Positions 1 through 6,165 of a stretch of 9,918 bases of DNA are shown piece by piece. The stretch spans positions 1 to 9,918 of the forward strand of contig DMUD01000193.1 in the NCBI GenBank assembly GCA_003476475.1, written 5' to 3'. The number at the start of each line of letters is the position of its first letter. Within the stretch, counting starts at the first letter, position 1. Made by a program: the position numbers and the translations under genes. The stretch comes from Cytophagales bacterium (GTDB lineage Bacteria; Bacteroidota; Bacteroidia; Cytophagales; UBA9547). The notes under the pieces are model-generated. The model ran no database searches. It was not told the origin of the DNA and was given only the letters and a program-made list of their open reading frames with translations.

Positions 1-219
1 TGCTACAGCTAGTTCAATATCTATACCTGCTGGTAAGGAGGTGTAGGGGATGGCGCTACGAAAATCAAAATCATCTATCAATAAAATACCGTTTGCATAC
101 ACATCCACCACGCTGGCAGCAGTATCTGCCGAGTTGTGTATGACTTGTACACGAGCTGTTTGAGCAAATGCAGCGGTCGTAAAGGCTGCTGTCACAATAG
201 AGAGTAGTTTCTTTTTCAT
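1..219 (-). CDS. DUF4397-like exported protein, C-terminus cut by window edge
   Basis: Only the first 73 residues are in the window; the gene continues past the left edge. The start ATG is at 219-217. Residues 1-19 form a classic Sec signal peptide: a KKK n-region, a hydrophobic/small-residue core, and an AFA cleavage site before Q20, so the protein is exported. The mature part begins TARVQVIHNSADTAASVVDV and continues with YANGILLIDDF and the turn SLPAGIDIEL. This pattern (V-x-V-I-H-N/A-S-x-D ... V-D-V-Y-x-N-G ... Y-x-S-L-P-A-G) is what I recall of DUF4397 proteins, beta-rich surface or secreted proteins of unknown function common in Bacteroidota. Whether it ends in a T9SS sorting domain cannot be seen. 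Family call is by motif memory only; no specific function is claimed. Confidence 0.8.
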   Translation of the reverse strand, partial: MKKKLLSIVTAAFTTAAFAQTARVQVIHNSADTAASVVDVYANGILLIDDFDFRSAIPYTSLPAGIDIELAVA

Positions 220-261
220 TAGTACTTATTTAGGATTAATAGTTTATTAAATTTTACTAAG

Positions 262-292
262 CAATATTATTCTAAAATTAGTTAAAAAACAA
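262..292 (-). promoter_or_regulatory. Candidate Bacteroidota promoter for the DUF4397-like gene
   Basis: On the minus strand, TTG (292-290) is followed after 20 bases by TAATATTG (269-262). This differs from the Bacteroidota -7 consensus TAnnTTTG at one defined position and has the usual -33/-7 spacing. It would give a leader of roughly 35 bases before the ATG at 219. The region is so A+T rich that chance matches are likely. Confidence 0.35.
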
Positions 293-308
293 TCACAATT
301 AGCCAAAC

Positions 309-350
309 AAAAGATTTTTATAAATAATTTTGCATCATATTTATTCTTTT
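309..350 (-). terminator. Weak AT-only hairpin after the dehydrogenase gene
   Basis: Nested inverted repeats lie just past the stop at 355: TCTTTT (345-350) with AAAAGA (309-314), and TATTTAT (338-344) with ATAAATA (320-326). Read on the minus strand this is a bulged hairpin ending in TCTTTT. All base pairs in the stems except one are A-T, so it would be a poor intrinsic terminator. It is the only hairpin seen in the 135-bp gap between the dehydrogenase gene and the DUF4397-like gene. Confidence 0.3.
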
Positions 351-354
351 AAAA

Positions 355-1437
355 CTAAACAAGGTTTACACCAAATCGCTTACCCAATTCTGACAAATCG
401 TCCATGACAGAAACCACCAATGGTATTCCAAATTGCAAACGCTTACTTTCCATATCCCGCTCCGGGTCGCCTGGTATCAATACTTTTTCACCTTCTACCG
501 ATTTGGCATTTCGGAAGGTGGCAATCCAGTTATCCATGTGCTTTTTGAATTCATCAGCAGGTCGAAAAGCATCTATGCGCATTGCACCAAGGAAATGACC
601 TATTCCATCACCCACTGGATGGGCAGGTGGGTTTAAAAATGCTACAAAAGGAGGCACCCAAGGGCCATAGTTGGCACCAGATAGTACCGCAGAAAAAATA
701 TCGACAATAGAACCCAAACAATATCCTTTGTGGCTACCATGCTCGCGGTCGCCACCTAGCGGTAGCAATGCACCACCGTCTTTCAGTTCGTGAGGGTTGG
801 TGCTAACCTTTCCAATATTGTTTTGTATCCAACCCGTAGGAGCTTCAGCATTTTTTCGCTGAAGTATTTCCAACTTGCCGTTGGCTGCTGTGGTGGTGGC
901 AAAATCGGCGACAAAAGGCGGCTGCGTAAGGGCAGGCACTGCCACCGCAATAGGATTGGTGCCCAACAGCCTTTCGAGCGAATAGGTTGGTGCCACCAAA
1001 GGACTTGCATTGGTCATGGCCAAGCCTATCATATCGTGTGAAAGCGCCATCATGGCGTGGTAGCCTGCAATACCAAAATGATTCGAGTTTTTTACTGAAA
1101 CCCAACCCGTACCTGCATTTTTTGCTTTTTCAATCACGAATTTCATAGCCCTAGGAGCCACGACCAAACCTAATCCTTTGTCGCCATCTACTACGGCAGT
1201 AGAAGGTGTTTCGTGTACTACTTTAATGTTGGGCTTGGCATTGATGCGTTCTTTTTCCCAAAGCCTTACATAACCCGAGAGCCTTGCTACACCATGGGAG
1301 TCTATTCCACGCAAATCGGCCGAAAGCAATACTTCGGTTGCCAGCTTTGCATCGGCTTCAGGACAGCCCATTGCCAAAAAGACATTTTCGGTAAAATGGA
1401 AAAGCTTGGAATATTCGACAGTGAATGTTTCAGACAT
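355..1437 (-). CDS. Ldh2-family malate/L-lactate-type NAD(P)-dependent dehydrogenase
   Basis: A 360-residue cytoplasmic oxidoreductase of the Ldh_2 fold (the malate/sulfolactate/ureidoglycolate dehydrogenase family, unrelated to classical LDH/MDH). Family members oxidise a 2-hydroxyacid to the 2-oxoacid with NAD(P). Visible hallmarks are DLRGIDSHG at 41-49 with the conserved His48, NSNHFG at 117-122, GTNPIAVAVP at 159-168 (cofactor-binding region), VADFATT at 176-182, and HGSHKGY at 233-239. The length is normal for the family and the ORF is intact. The start at 1437 is the first Met and leaves 9 bases after the stop of the M42 peptidase gene, so the two are very likely cotranscribed from 2542-2549. 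The substrate cannot be read from sequence: malate, lactate, sulfolactate and ureidoglycolate enzymes share these motifs, and the neighbouring peptidase does not narrow it. Confidence 0.9.
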   Translation of the reverse strand: MSETFTVEYSKLFHFTENVFLAMGCPEADAKLATEVLLSADLRGIDSHGVARLSGYVRLWEKERINAKPNIKVVHETPSTAVVDGDKGLGLVVAPRAMKFVIEKAKNAGTGWVSVKNSNHFGIAGYHAMMALSHDMIGLAMTNASPLVAPTYSLERLLGTNPIAVAVPALTQPPFVADFATTTAANGKLEILQRKNAEAPTGWIQNNIGKVSTNPHELKDGGALLPLGGDREHGSHKGYCLGSIVDIFSAVLSGANYGPWVPPFVAFLNPPAHPVGDGIGHFLGAMRIDAFRPADEFKKHMDNWIATFRNAKSVEGEKVLIPGDPERDMESKRLQFGIPLVVSVMDDLSELGKRFGVNLV

Positions 1438-1446
1438 TTATTAATT

Positions 1447-2517
1447 TTATTTAATGTATCTAAAATCGTGCCCAGCCTCCAATTGCACCAAAAATTCGTA
1501 CATAAGTTGAATTACTTTTTCCACATCGGCCGATTGTACGGTTTCTACGGTAGTGTGCATGTATTTGAGAGGAAGCGATATCAAAGCAGACGGGACGCCT
1601 TCGTTGGAATAGGCAAAAGAATCGGTGTCGGTACCGGTCGACCTAGAGGCTGCCGCACGTTGTATGGCTATTTCTTTCTTTTCGGCTACATCCAAAATCA
1701 TGTTTAGCAAATTGTTCTGAACTGCTGGTCCATAAGTAAGCACGGCACCTTTGCCACAAGCTATATCGCCACTCGTTTTTTTGTCGTAAAAAGGCGACTG
1801 CGTGTCGTGAATTACATCAGTACAAATGGCCACATGGGGGTTCAAACGTTGTGCTATCATTTCGGCACCCCGCAATCCTATTTCCTCTTGCACGGCATTC
1901 ACTACATAAAGTGTAAAGGGAAGCTTGATATTATTTTCCTTCAATTGGCGTGCCACTTCAGCTATCATAAAACCACCAATGCGATTATCCAATGCACGAC
2001 CTACAAAATATTTTTCGTTCATTACAAAAAAATCGGCATCGAAGGTGACTACCGTTCCCACATGGATACCCTTGGCCAATACTTCATCTTTTTTGGCACA
2101 GCCACAATCGATGCAAATATTTTTAATCGTGGGAACAGGTTCCTTTTCACTTTCACGAACGTGTATGGCAGGCCAACCAAAAACTCCTTTCACAATGCCA
2201 TTTTTGGTATGGATGTTCACCCGCATAGAAGGGGCTATTTGATGGTCAGAGCCTCCATTACGCCTCACATACAAGTATCCGTCTTCTGTTATGTAGTTTA
2301 CAAACCAAGAAATTTCGTCGGCATGGGCTTCAATCACTACCTTGTAATCTTGCCCAGGATTTACAACCCCAACGGCAGTGCCGTAAGCATCGGTTATTTG
2401 GTCGTCGATATACGGTTTGATGTAGTCGAGCCAAAGTCGCTGGCCACTGGTTTCAAAACCTGTGGGCGAGGCGTTGTTTAGGTATGTTTCTAGAAATTTA
2501 AGGCTAGCGTCGTTCAT
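1447..2517 (-). CDS. M42 family metallopeptidase (co-catalytic Zn/Co aminopeptidase)
   Basis: A 356-residue peptidase of family M42 (deblocking/glutamyl aminopeptidase, also annotated as endoglucanase M in older records). These enzymes form large tetrahedral assemblies in the cytoplasm and trim N-terminal residues from peptides. Counting from the Met at 2517, the metal and catalytic residues are visible: His65 in EAHADE, bridging Asp177 in GRALDNRIG, catalytic Glu211 and metal ligand Glu212 in VQEEIGLRGA, Asp234 in CTDVIHD, and His321 in LPLKYMHTTVE. An in-frame Met 9 codons upstream (2544) is possible, but its codon overlaps a perfect -7 box (2542-2549). I therefore place the start at 2517, where the protein begins MNDASLKFLETYL with an ordinary short leader. 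It is first in a two-gene unit with the dehydrogenase. No signal peptide is seen. Confidence 0.94.
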   Translation of the reverse strand: MNDASLKFLETYLNNASPTGFETSGQRLWLDYIKPYIDDQITDAYGTAVGVVNPGQDYKVVIEAHADEISWFVNYITEDGYLYVRRNGGSDHQIAPSMRVNIHTKNGIVKGVFGWPAIHVRESEKEPVPTIKNICIDCGCAKKDEVLAKGIHVGTVVTFDADFFVMNEKYFVGRALDNRIGGFMIAEVARQLKENNIKLPFTLYVVNAVQEEIGLRGAEMIAQRLNPHVAICTDVIHDTQSPFYDKKTSGDIACGKGAVLTYGPAVQNNLLNMILDVAEKKEIAIQRAAASRSTGTDTDSFAYSNEGVPSALISLPLKYMHTTVETVQSADVEKVIQLMYEFLVQLEAGHDFRYIK

Positions 2518-2541
2518 GAGCGTTCGGATTAAAACTGAGGA

Positions 2542-2549
2542 CAAATATA
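2542..2549 (-). promoter_or_regulatory. -7 box of the M42 peptidase/dehydrogenase unit
   Basis: The minus strand reads TATATTTG, a perfect match to the Bacteroidota -7 consensus TAnnTTTG. No TTTG sits at the expected -33 distance; a 13-bp palindrome (2565-2577) occupies that place instead. A start site near 2536 would give a leader of about 18 bases to the ATG at 2517 and rules against the Met at 2544. Confidence 0.55.
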
Positions 2550-2564
2550 ATTTCTTCGCATGGC

Positions 2565-2577
2565 TTTATCCGATAAA
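2565..2577. promoter_or_regulatory. 13-bp palindrome TTTATC-C-GATAAA at the -33 position
   Basis: Perfect 6-bp arms TTTATC and GATAAA flank a single C, in the intergenic region between the divergent M42 and aroQ genes. It lies 15 bases upstream of the peptidase -7 box, where a -33 element would be. That placement suits a regulator-binding site, either an activator replacing a weak -33 or a repressor. No regulator gene is nearby and I do not recognise the motif as belonging to a specific factor. Confidence 0.4.
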
Positions 2578-2590
2578 TTTACGATTAAGA

Positions 2591-2614
2591 ATACAGCATT
2601 TTAAAACGCTGTAT
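2591..2614. promoter_or_regulatory. 24-bp near-perfect palindrome upstream of aroQ
   Basis: The half-sites are ATACAGC (2591-2597) and GCTGTAT (2608-2614) around a TTTTAAAA core (2599-2606). Only the pair at 2598/2607 (A opposite C) breaks the symmetry. Its right end overlaps TATCTTG (2612-2618), a degenerate -7-like sequence 17 bases before the aroQ ATG. This position is typical of an operator. It could also form an RNA hairpin in a transcript that started further upstream. There is no U-tract after it, so it is not a terminator. Confidence 0.4.
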
Positions 2615-2634
2615 CTTGCGCAAAATTCAGCATC

Positions 2635-3054
2635 ATGAAAGTCATCATCATCAATGGCCCCAATTTGAACCTGCTTGGGAAAAGAGAAACCGATATTTAT
2701 GGCAAAAAAAGTTTCGACGAGTTTTTCCCAGAGCTAAAAAACAAATTTCCACATTTGGAACTTTTTCATTTTCAATCGAACGCGGAAGGGGAATTGATAG
2801 ACAAATTGCATGAAGTTGGTTTCAGCTATGATGGAATTATTGTCAATTTTGGCGCTTATACCCATACCTCTATTGCGTTGAGCGATGCGATAGCTGCCAT
2901 AAACACACCTGTCGTAGAAGTACACATTTCAAATATTCACGCTAGGGAAGAATTCCGACATAAAAGCTTTACGGCTGCTAAAGCAAAAGCCTGCTTGACA
3001 GGTTTTGGTTTATATGGCTATGAAATGGCCTTGCACTATTTCATGCAGTCATAA
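2635..3054 (+). CDS. aroQ: 3-dehydroquinate dehydratase, type II
   Basis: A 139-residue enzyme that dehydrates 3-dehydroquinate to 3-dehydroshikimate, the third step of the shikimate pathway to aromatic amino acids. Type II enzymes are small cytoplasmic dodecamers. Family motifs are complete: GPNLNLLGKR at 8-17 with Arg17, the lid Tyr22 in DIYG, FQSNAEGELID at 46-56, Asn71 and His77 in NFGAYTHTS, catalytic His97 in EVHISN, and Arg108 in the HAREEFRHKS segment. Phe72 stands where I would expect Pro or Ala in N-x-G-A-Y-T-H-T-S; a mild oddity next to the active site. Length is typical. It is transcribed divergently from the M42 gene. No terminator is evident after it, so readthrough into rpmH 137 bases away is possible. 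Confidence 0.96.
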   Translation: MKVIIINGPNLNLLGKRETDIYGKKSFDEFFPELKNKFPHLELFHFQSNAEGELIDKLHEVGFSYDGIIVNFGAYTHTSIALSDAIAAINTPVVEVHISNIHAREEFRHKSFTAAKAKACLTGFGLYGYEMALHYFMQS

Positions 3055-3134
3055 AGAAAAAAACCAACCCACCCAGGTTCGTTGTAGCAAGATTCGAAAG
3101 GCAAGCCAAACAATACAATTATTTAACTAGGCTG

Positions 3135-3166
3135 TTTGGAGTATTCGCACCCAAATCCTATATTTG
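3135..3166 (+). promoter_or_regulatory. Bacteroidota-type promoter for the rpmH operon
   Basis: TTTG (3135-3138) and TATATTTG (3159-3166) are separated by 20 bases, a full match to the -33 TTTG / -7 TAnnTTTG consensus of the Bacteroidota primary sigma factor. Transcription would start near 3173, giving a leader of about 19 bases before the rpmH ATG at 3192. It is the best promoter in the window, as expected for a ribosomal-protein gene. Confidence 0.8.
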
Positions 3167-3191
3167 CAACCCTTTATTAAAAAACCAAGGC

Positions 3192-3350
3192 ATGAAAAGG
3201 ACATTCCAACCCTCGAACCGTAAAAGAAGAAACAAGCATGGTTTCCGTGAGCGCATGTCGACCGTGGGTGGTCGCAATGTCATTAGAGCAAGACGTGCCA
3301 GAGGTAGAAAAAAATTGTCGGTTTCTAGTGAAAAACGTCATAAGGCCTAA
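3192..3350 (+). CDS. rpmH: 50S ribosomal protein L34
   Basis: A 52-residue basic protein starting MKRTFQPSNRKRRNKHGFRE and ending EKRHKA. The MKRTFQPS start, the HGFRERM segment and the GRNVIRARRARGRKKLSVS tail are diagnostic of L34, a small component of the large ribosomal subunit. The tail is slightly longer than in the usual 44-46-residue proteobacterial L34, a length I recall as common in Bacteroidota. The start follows the promoter at 3135-3166 by about 25 bases. The stop TAA (3348-3350) is only 3 bases from the ATG at 3354 that probably begins rnpA, an arrangement suited to translational coupling. L34 is needed in far larger amounts than RNase P protein, which matters for the terminator-like hairpin just downstream. 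Confidence 0.97.
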   Translation: MKRTFQPSNRKRRNKHGFRERMSTVGGRNVIRARRARGRKKLSVSSEKRHKA

Positions 3351-3353
3351 TTG

Positions 3354-3742
3354 ATGGCTGGCGAAAAAAAAAACTAAACCGTAAAAATAGCCTTTCAGGA
3401 AAAAGTCAAATTGACTTAGTATTCTTGAAAGGCTCAAATTTTTTTATATACCCCTTCCGTTTCAAGTTTCTATCAATAAAAGAAACCACAATATCTGAAA
3501 AACTTGTCCTGTTTTCGGTAAGCAAGCGTAACTTTAAAAAAGCCACCACCCGAAACCTGGTTAAAAGGCGAATGCGAGAAGGGTACCGCCTAAACCAAAC
3601 CATGCTTCACACGAATGAAACACTACATTTGGCCATGATATATTCAGCCAAAGAAGTACACGATTTTCGTTTTATAGAAGAAAAACTAATTTTAGGTTTG
3701 AAACGTTTATCAGAAAAGCTTTCTCCTACTTCTGCATCATGA
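3354..3742 (+). CDS. rnpA: Ribonuclease P protein component, apparently frameshifted at A10
   Basis: The protein subunit of RNase P, which helps the catalytic RNA remove 5' leaders from pre-tRNAs. The RNR signature is clear (RNLVKRRMREGYR, encoded around 3557-3595) and the stop TGA is at 3740-3742. The uninterrupted frame begins only at TTG 3425. However, the same frame upstream (3374-3424) encodes LNRKNSLSGKSQIDLVF, the expected first RnpA helix, followed by LKGSNFFIYPFRFKFL. That frame has no ATG, GTG or TTG before 3425. The ATG at 3354 is one frame off and stops after seven codons at TAA 3375. A -1 shift in the A10 run (3364-3373) joins them into a normal 129-residue RnpA. Alternatives are a homopolymer sequencing error, an ATT start at 3350, or a truncated protein from 3425. 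Its stop overlaps the next start (ATGA). Confidence 0.85.
3364..3377 (+). other. Candidate -1 slippery site A AAA AAC plus TAA in rnpA
   Basis: Ten consecutive A residues (3364-3373) are followed by C. In the frame of the ATG at 3354 the codons are GAA AAA AAA AAC TAA, so 3368-3374 is the heptamer A AAA AAC in the X XXY YYZ register of canonical -1 frameshift sites. The zero-frame stop follows immediately. A -1 shift resumes at CTA (3374), exactly the frame encoding the conserved RnpA sequence. RNA polymerase slippage on A10 would have the same effect. A one-base sequencing deletion in the run is the simplest competing reading. Confidence 0.45.
3383..3445 (+). terminator. Two-tier hairpin plus T7 inside the start of rnpA (attenuator-like)
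   Basis: AGCCTTTCA (3389-3397) is perfectly complementary to TGAAAGGCT (3426-3434). The stem continues inward through 3398-3401 with 3422-3425 (one G-U), about 13 bp in all. A second hairpin inside it pairs AAGTCA (3403-3408) with TGACTT (3412-3417). T7 follows at 3439-3445 after CAAA. An A-run at 3383-3387 can pair with the first U residues, the A-tract/U-tract layout of intrinsic terminators. The element lies within the sequence encoding the RnpA N-terminus, so ribosomes reading that frame would melt it. It could cut transcription after rpmH, act as a frameshift-stimulating structure, or both. Confidence 0.5.
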
Positions 3743-5403
3743 TTTACAAAAAAACAAAATGGCTATCCATAGCAATTGTCTCCGCCACGCTTCTTTCTCT
3801 TTTTTCATTTACCAACGCCAACGAAAAGTTTTTTGAGATAGCCAAAAGCCTCGACATCTTTACCACGTTATATAAAGAGGTAAATTCATACTATGTCGAC
3901 GAGGTAAATCCTACACAATTCATGAAAACAGGCATTGATGCCATGCTTGAATCGCTCGACCCCTACACCAATTACATACCCGAAGACGAGATTGAAGACT
4001 ACCGCACCATCACCACAGGCCAGTACGCAGGAGTGGGCGCTGTTATTGGCAAAAGAGGTGAAAAATCAATCATACTCATGCCTTATGAAAATTTTCCAGC
4101 TCACAAAGCAGGCCTAAAAGTAGGCGATGAACTGATAGAAGTGGACGGTATTTCGGTTAAAAACAAAGGCACGAGCGAAATAGGTAAACTACTTAAGGGA
4201 GCCGCCGGCACCGAAGTAAAAGTAACCTATCACCGCTACGGACAAAAAGAAAATGTTCAAGTTGTGCTCATCCGCGAAAAAATCAAGGTGGAAAACATCC
4301 CCTACTACGGAATGTTAAACAATGAAGTGGGCTATTTGCACCTCACCGATTTTACTTCATCAGCATCTAAAGACATTAAAGATGCCTTGCAAAAAATGAA
4401 AGAACAAGGCGCTAAAAAACTTGTTTTCGACCTGCGCGACAATCCTGGTGGACTGCTAAACGAAGCCATTGCCATTGCCAATATCTTCATTCCCAAAGAC
4501 AAAGAAATTGTAAGTACCAAAGGAAAAGTATCGGAATGGAACAAAACCTATATGTCGCTAGATGCACCAATCGATACCGAAATGCCCATAATTGTTCTAA
4601 CAAGTGGCCGTAGTGCCTCGGCTTCTGAAATTGTTTCGGGAGTGTTGCAAGACTACGATCGTGGCGTGCTCATAGGACAAAAAACATTTGGAAAAGGATT
4701 GGTGCAAGCCACCCTGCCTTTGGCGTACAACGCAGAGCTAAAAATTACCACAGCCAAATATTATACTCCAAGTGGCCGTTGCATACAGGCTATCGATTAT
4801 TCCAACAGAAAAGAAGATGGCTCTGCCACGAAATTTGCCGACTCGCTCAGAAAAGAATTTAAAACATTAGTGCATGGACGCAAAGTATATGATGGAGCAG
4901 GCATAACCCCAGACAAAGAAATTGAAAGACCCGTTTATGCCCCTATTACTCAAAGCCTCATCGAAAAATCATTGATTTTTGATTATGCTACTCTATATTC
5001 AACTGAACACAAAAGCATAGCTGCCGCACGCGACTTCAAAATATCGGACGACGAATACAGCAAGTTTGTTTCATGGTTAAAAGACAAAGAGTATGACTAT
5101 ACCACCAAAGTAGAAATGAATATCGATGAAATGATTAAAAATGCGAAAAAGGAAAAGTATTACGATGGTATAAAAGAAAAAATCGAAGCACTGAAAAATG
5201 AGATTAAACACAACAAAGAGCACGATATCATAAAGTTTAAAGAAGACATCAGACAAGAACTCGAGAGCGAGATTGTATCCCGTTATTATTTGCATAGGGG
5301 CGCTATTGAATATTCTTTCAACCACGACGTGGACGTGAAAGAAGCCCTTCGCCTTTTTGCCAACATGGACGAATACCACAAAATATTGAAAGGAACGAAA
5401 TAA
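3739..5403 (+). CDS. S41 family C-terminal processing peptidase with PDZ domain
   Basis: A 554-residue serine protease of the Tsp/CtpA family, which cleaves exported or periplasmic proteins near their C-termini. Residues 1-28 are a signal peptide or membrane anchor (KKTKW, hydrophobic core to ~25), so it acts in the periplasm. Next come an N-terminal helical segment with the SLDPYTNYIP motif (72-81), a PDZ domain (~95-180) with GLKVGDELIEVDG, and the S41 catalytic core (~195-345). The catalytic dyad is Ser294 in SGRSASASE and Lys319 in TFGKGLVQ, with Gln323; the 25-residue Ser-Lys spacing matches the family. A long, highly charged, helical C-terminal region (~440-530) follows, consistent with coiled coil. 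The start ATG overlaps the rnpA stop (ATGA), so translation is probably coupled. The rnpA-S41 pairing recalls other Bacteroidota genomes; no functional link is known to me. The substrate is unknown. Confidence 0.94.
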   Translation: MIYKKTKWLSIAIVSATLLSLFSFTNANEKFFEIAKSLDIFTTLYKEVNSYYVDEVNPTQFMKTGIDAMLESLDPYTNYIPEDEIEDYRTITTGQYAGVGAVIGKRGEKSIILMPYENFPAHKAGLKVGDELIEVDGISVKNKGTSEIGKLLKGAAGTEVKVTYHRYGQKENVQVVLIREKIKVENIPYYGMLNNEVGYLHLTDFTSSASKDIKDALQKMKEQGAKKLVFDLRDNPGGLLNEAIAIANIFIPKDKEIVSTKGKVSEWNKTYMSLDAPIDTEMPIIVLTSGRSASASEIVSGVLQDYDRGVLIGQKTFGKGLVQATLPLAYNAELKITTAKYYTPSGRCIQAIDYSNRKEDGSATKFADSLRKEFKTLVHGRKVYDGAGITPDKEIERPVYAPITQSLIEKSLIFDYATLYSTEHKSIAAARDFKISDDEYSKFVSWLKDKEYDYTTKVEMNIDEMIKNAKKEKYYDGIKEKIEALKNEIKHNKEHDIIKFKEDIRQELESEIVSRYYLHRGAIEYSFNHDVDVKEALRLFANMDEYHKILKGTK

Positions 5404-5451
5404 TTGTTGCGAGTGAGGGTATCGGGTGGTTAGTAAATAGCAGAAATCGGT

Positions 5452-6165
5452 ATGGAAAACTCTCACAACCCACCACTCAAAACCCATAACTTGATATTGT
5501 CGGTCGACACCTCTACCAAAGTTTGTTCGGTGGCCATACATGAAAACGGATTGTTATTGGCCAATGTTGAACAATTTGAGGAAAATTCACACGCAGAAAG
5601 ATTGGCTTTACTCATTCAAGAGGTGTGCAATATTGCCAAACTAAAACTGCATCAAATAGATGCTTTTGCATTGGCCAAAGGGCCAGGTTCTTACACTGGC
5701 TTGCGCATTGGCTCATCTACGCTAAAAGGGCTTTGTTTCGCTTTGGAAAAGCCCCTTATTGCCATAGGCACCTTGCGTATGATGGCCGAAGGAATGTTTC
5801 AGATGGCGGATGATGATACTTTGGTTTGCCCAATGATCGATGCAAGGCGTATGGAAGTGTACACCGCTGTGTACGATTCCAAAGGAAACACCATACTGCC
5901 CGAACAAGCCATGATTGTGGACGAAAACAGTTTTTCGACGCTATTTGCACAACATAAAATCTTGTTTGCCGGAAATGGAGCGGAAAAATGCAAGCCTATT
6001 TTCACAAACAAAAATGCCCATTTTGTCTCGGACTATCATCCTTTTGCCAAAAATATGGGTGAATTGGCCTTTCAATCCTACAAAGAAAAAAAATTTGCCG
6101 ATGTGGCGTATTTTGAACCCGAATATTTGAAAGAGTTTTACACGACTGCAAAATCAAAGGGCTAA
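5452..6165 (+). CDS. tsaB: TsaB, t6A tRNA-modification complex subunit
   Basis: A 237-residue protein of the YeaZ/TsaB family. TsaB dimerises with TsaD and, with TsaE, transfers threonylcarbamoyl from TC-AMP (made by TsaC) to A37 of ANN-decoding tRNAs. The ASKHA-like N-terminal lobe is clear: ILSVDTST at 15-22, SHAERL at 46-51, and the hallmark GPGSYTGLRIG at 77-87. The C-terminal half (to ~237) is diverged, as usual. About ten residues precede the first beta strand, slightly more than in most family members; no other in-frame ATG lies near the start. It is 48 bases after the S41 gene on the same strand and probably belongs to the rpmH operon, putting two tRNA-maturation genes (rnpA, tsaB) in one unit. 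Its last codons and stop lie inside the 44-bp palindrome shared with gyrB. Confidence 0.94.
   Translation: MENSHNPPLKTHNLILSVDTSTKVCSVAIHENGLLLANVEQFEENSHAERLALLIQEVCNIAKLKLHQIDAFALAKGPGSYTGLRIGSSTLKGLCFALEKPLIAIGTLRMMAEGMFQMADDDTLVCPMIDARRMEVYTAVYDSKGNTILPEQAMIVDENSFSTLFAQHKILFAGNGAEKCKPIFTNKNAHFVSDYHPFAKNMGELAFQSYKEKKFADVAYFEPEYLKEFYTTAKSKG

Noticed and set aside
530..538. DnaA-box-like TTATCCATG, with TGTGGATGT at 9295-9303
   Set aside because: Each matches the DnaA box at only 7 of 9 positions, both lie inside coding sequence, and they are 8.7 kb apart, so they give no sign of an origin.
1213..1707. 164-codon plus-strand open frame antisense to the dehydrogenase and M42 genes
   Set aside because: It overlaps two clearly conserved minus-strand genes across their junction, has no recognisable motif, and has no promoter of its own.
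1807..2481. 224-codon plus-strand open frame inside the M42 gene
   Set aside because: It is a mirror of the M42 coding frame. The opposite strand holds all metal-binding motifs, and this translation resembles no family.
2518..2544. Upstream in-frame Met for the M42 peptidase
   Set aside because: Its ATG overlaps the TATATTTG -7 box at 2542-2549, so a transcript from that promoter would not contain it.
3055..3134. Possible tRNA or terminator in the aroQ-rpmH gap (GGTTCG ... TTCGAA)
   Set aside because: The pairing arms are only 4-5 bases, there is no cloverleaf and no U-tract, so neither a tRNA nor an intrinsic terminator is supported.
5077..5541. 154-codon minus-strand frame across the S41 3' end and tsaB start
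   Set aside because: Its repeated F/V-rich translation is what antisense of a Lys/Glu/Asp-rich helical region gives; it is not independent coding.
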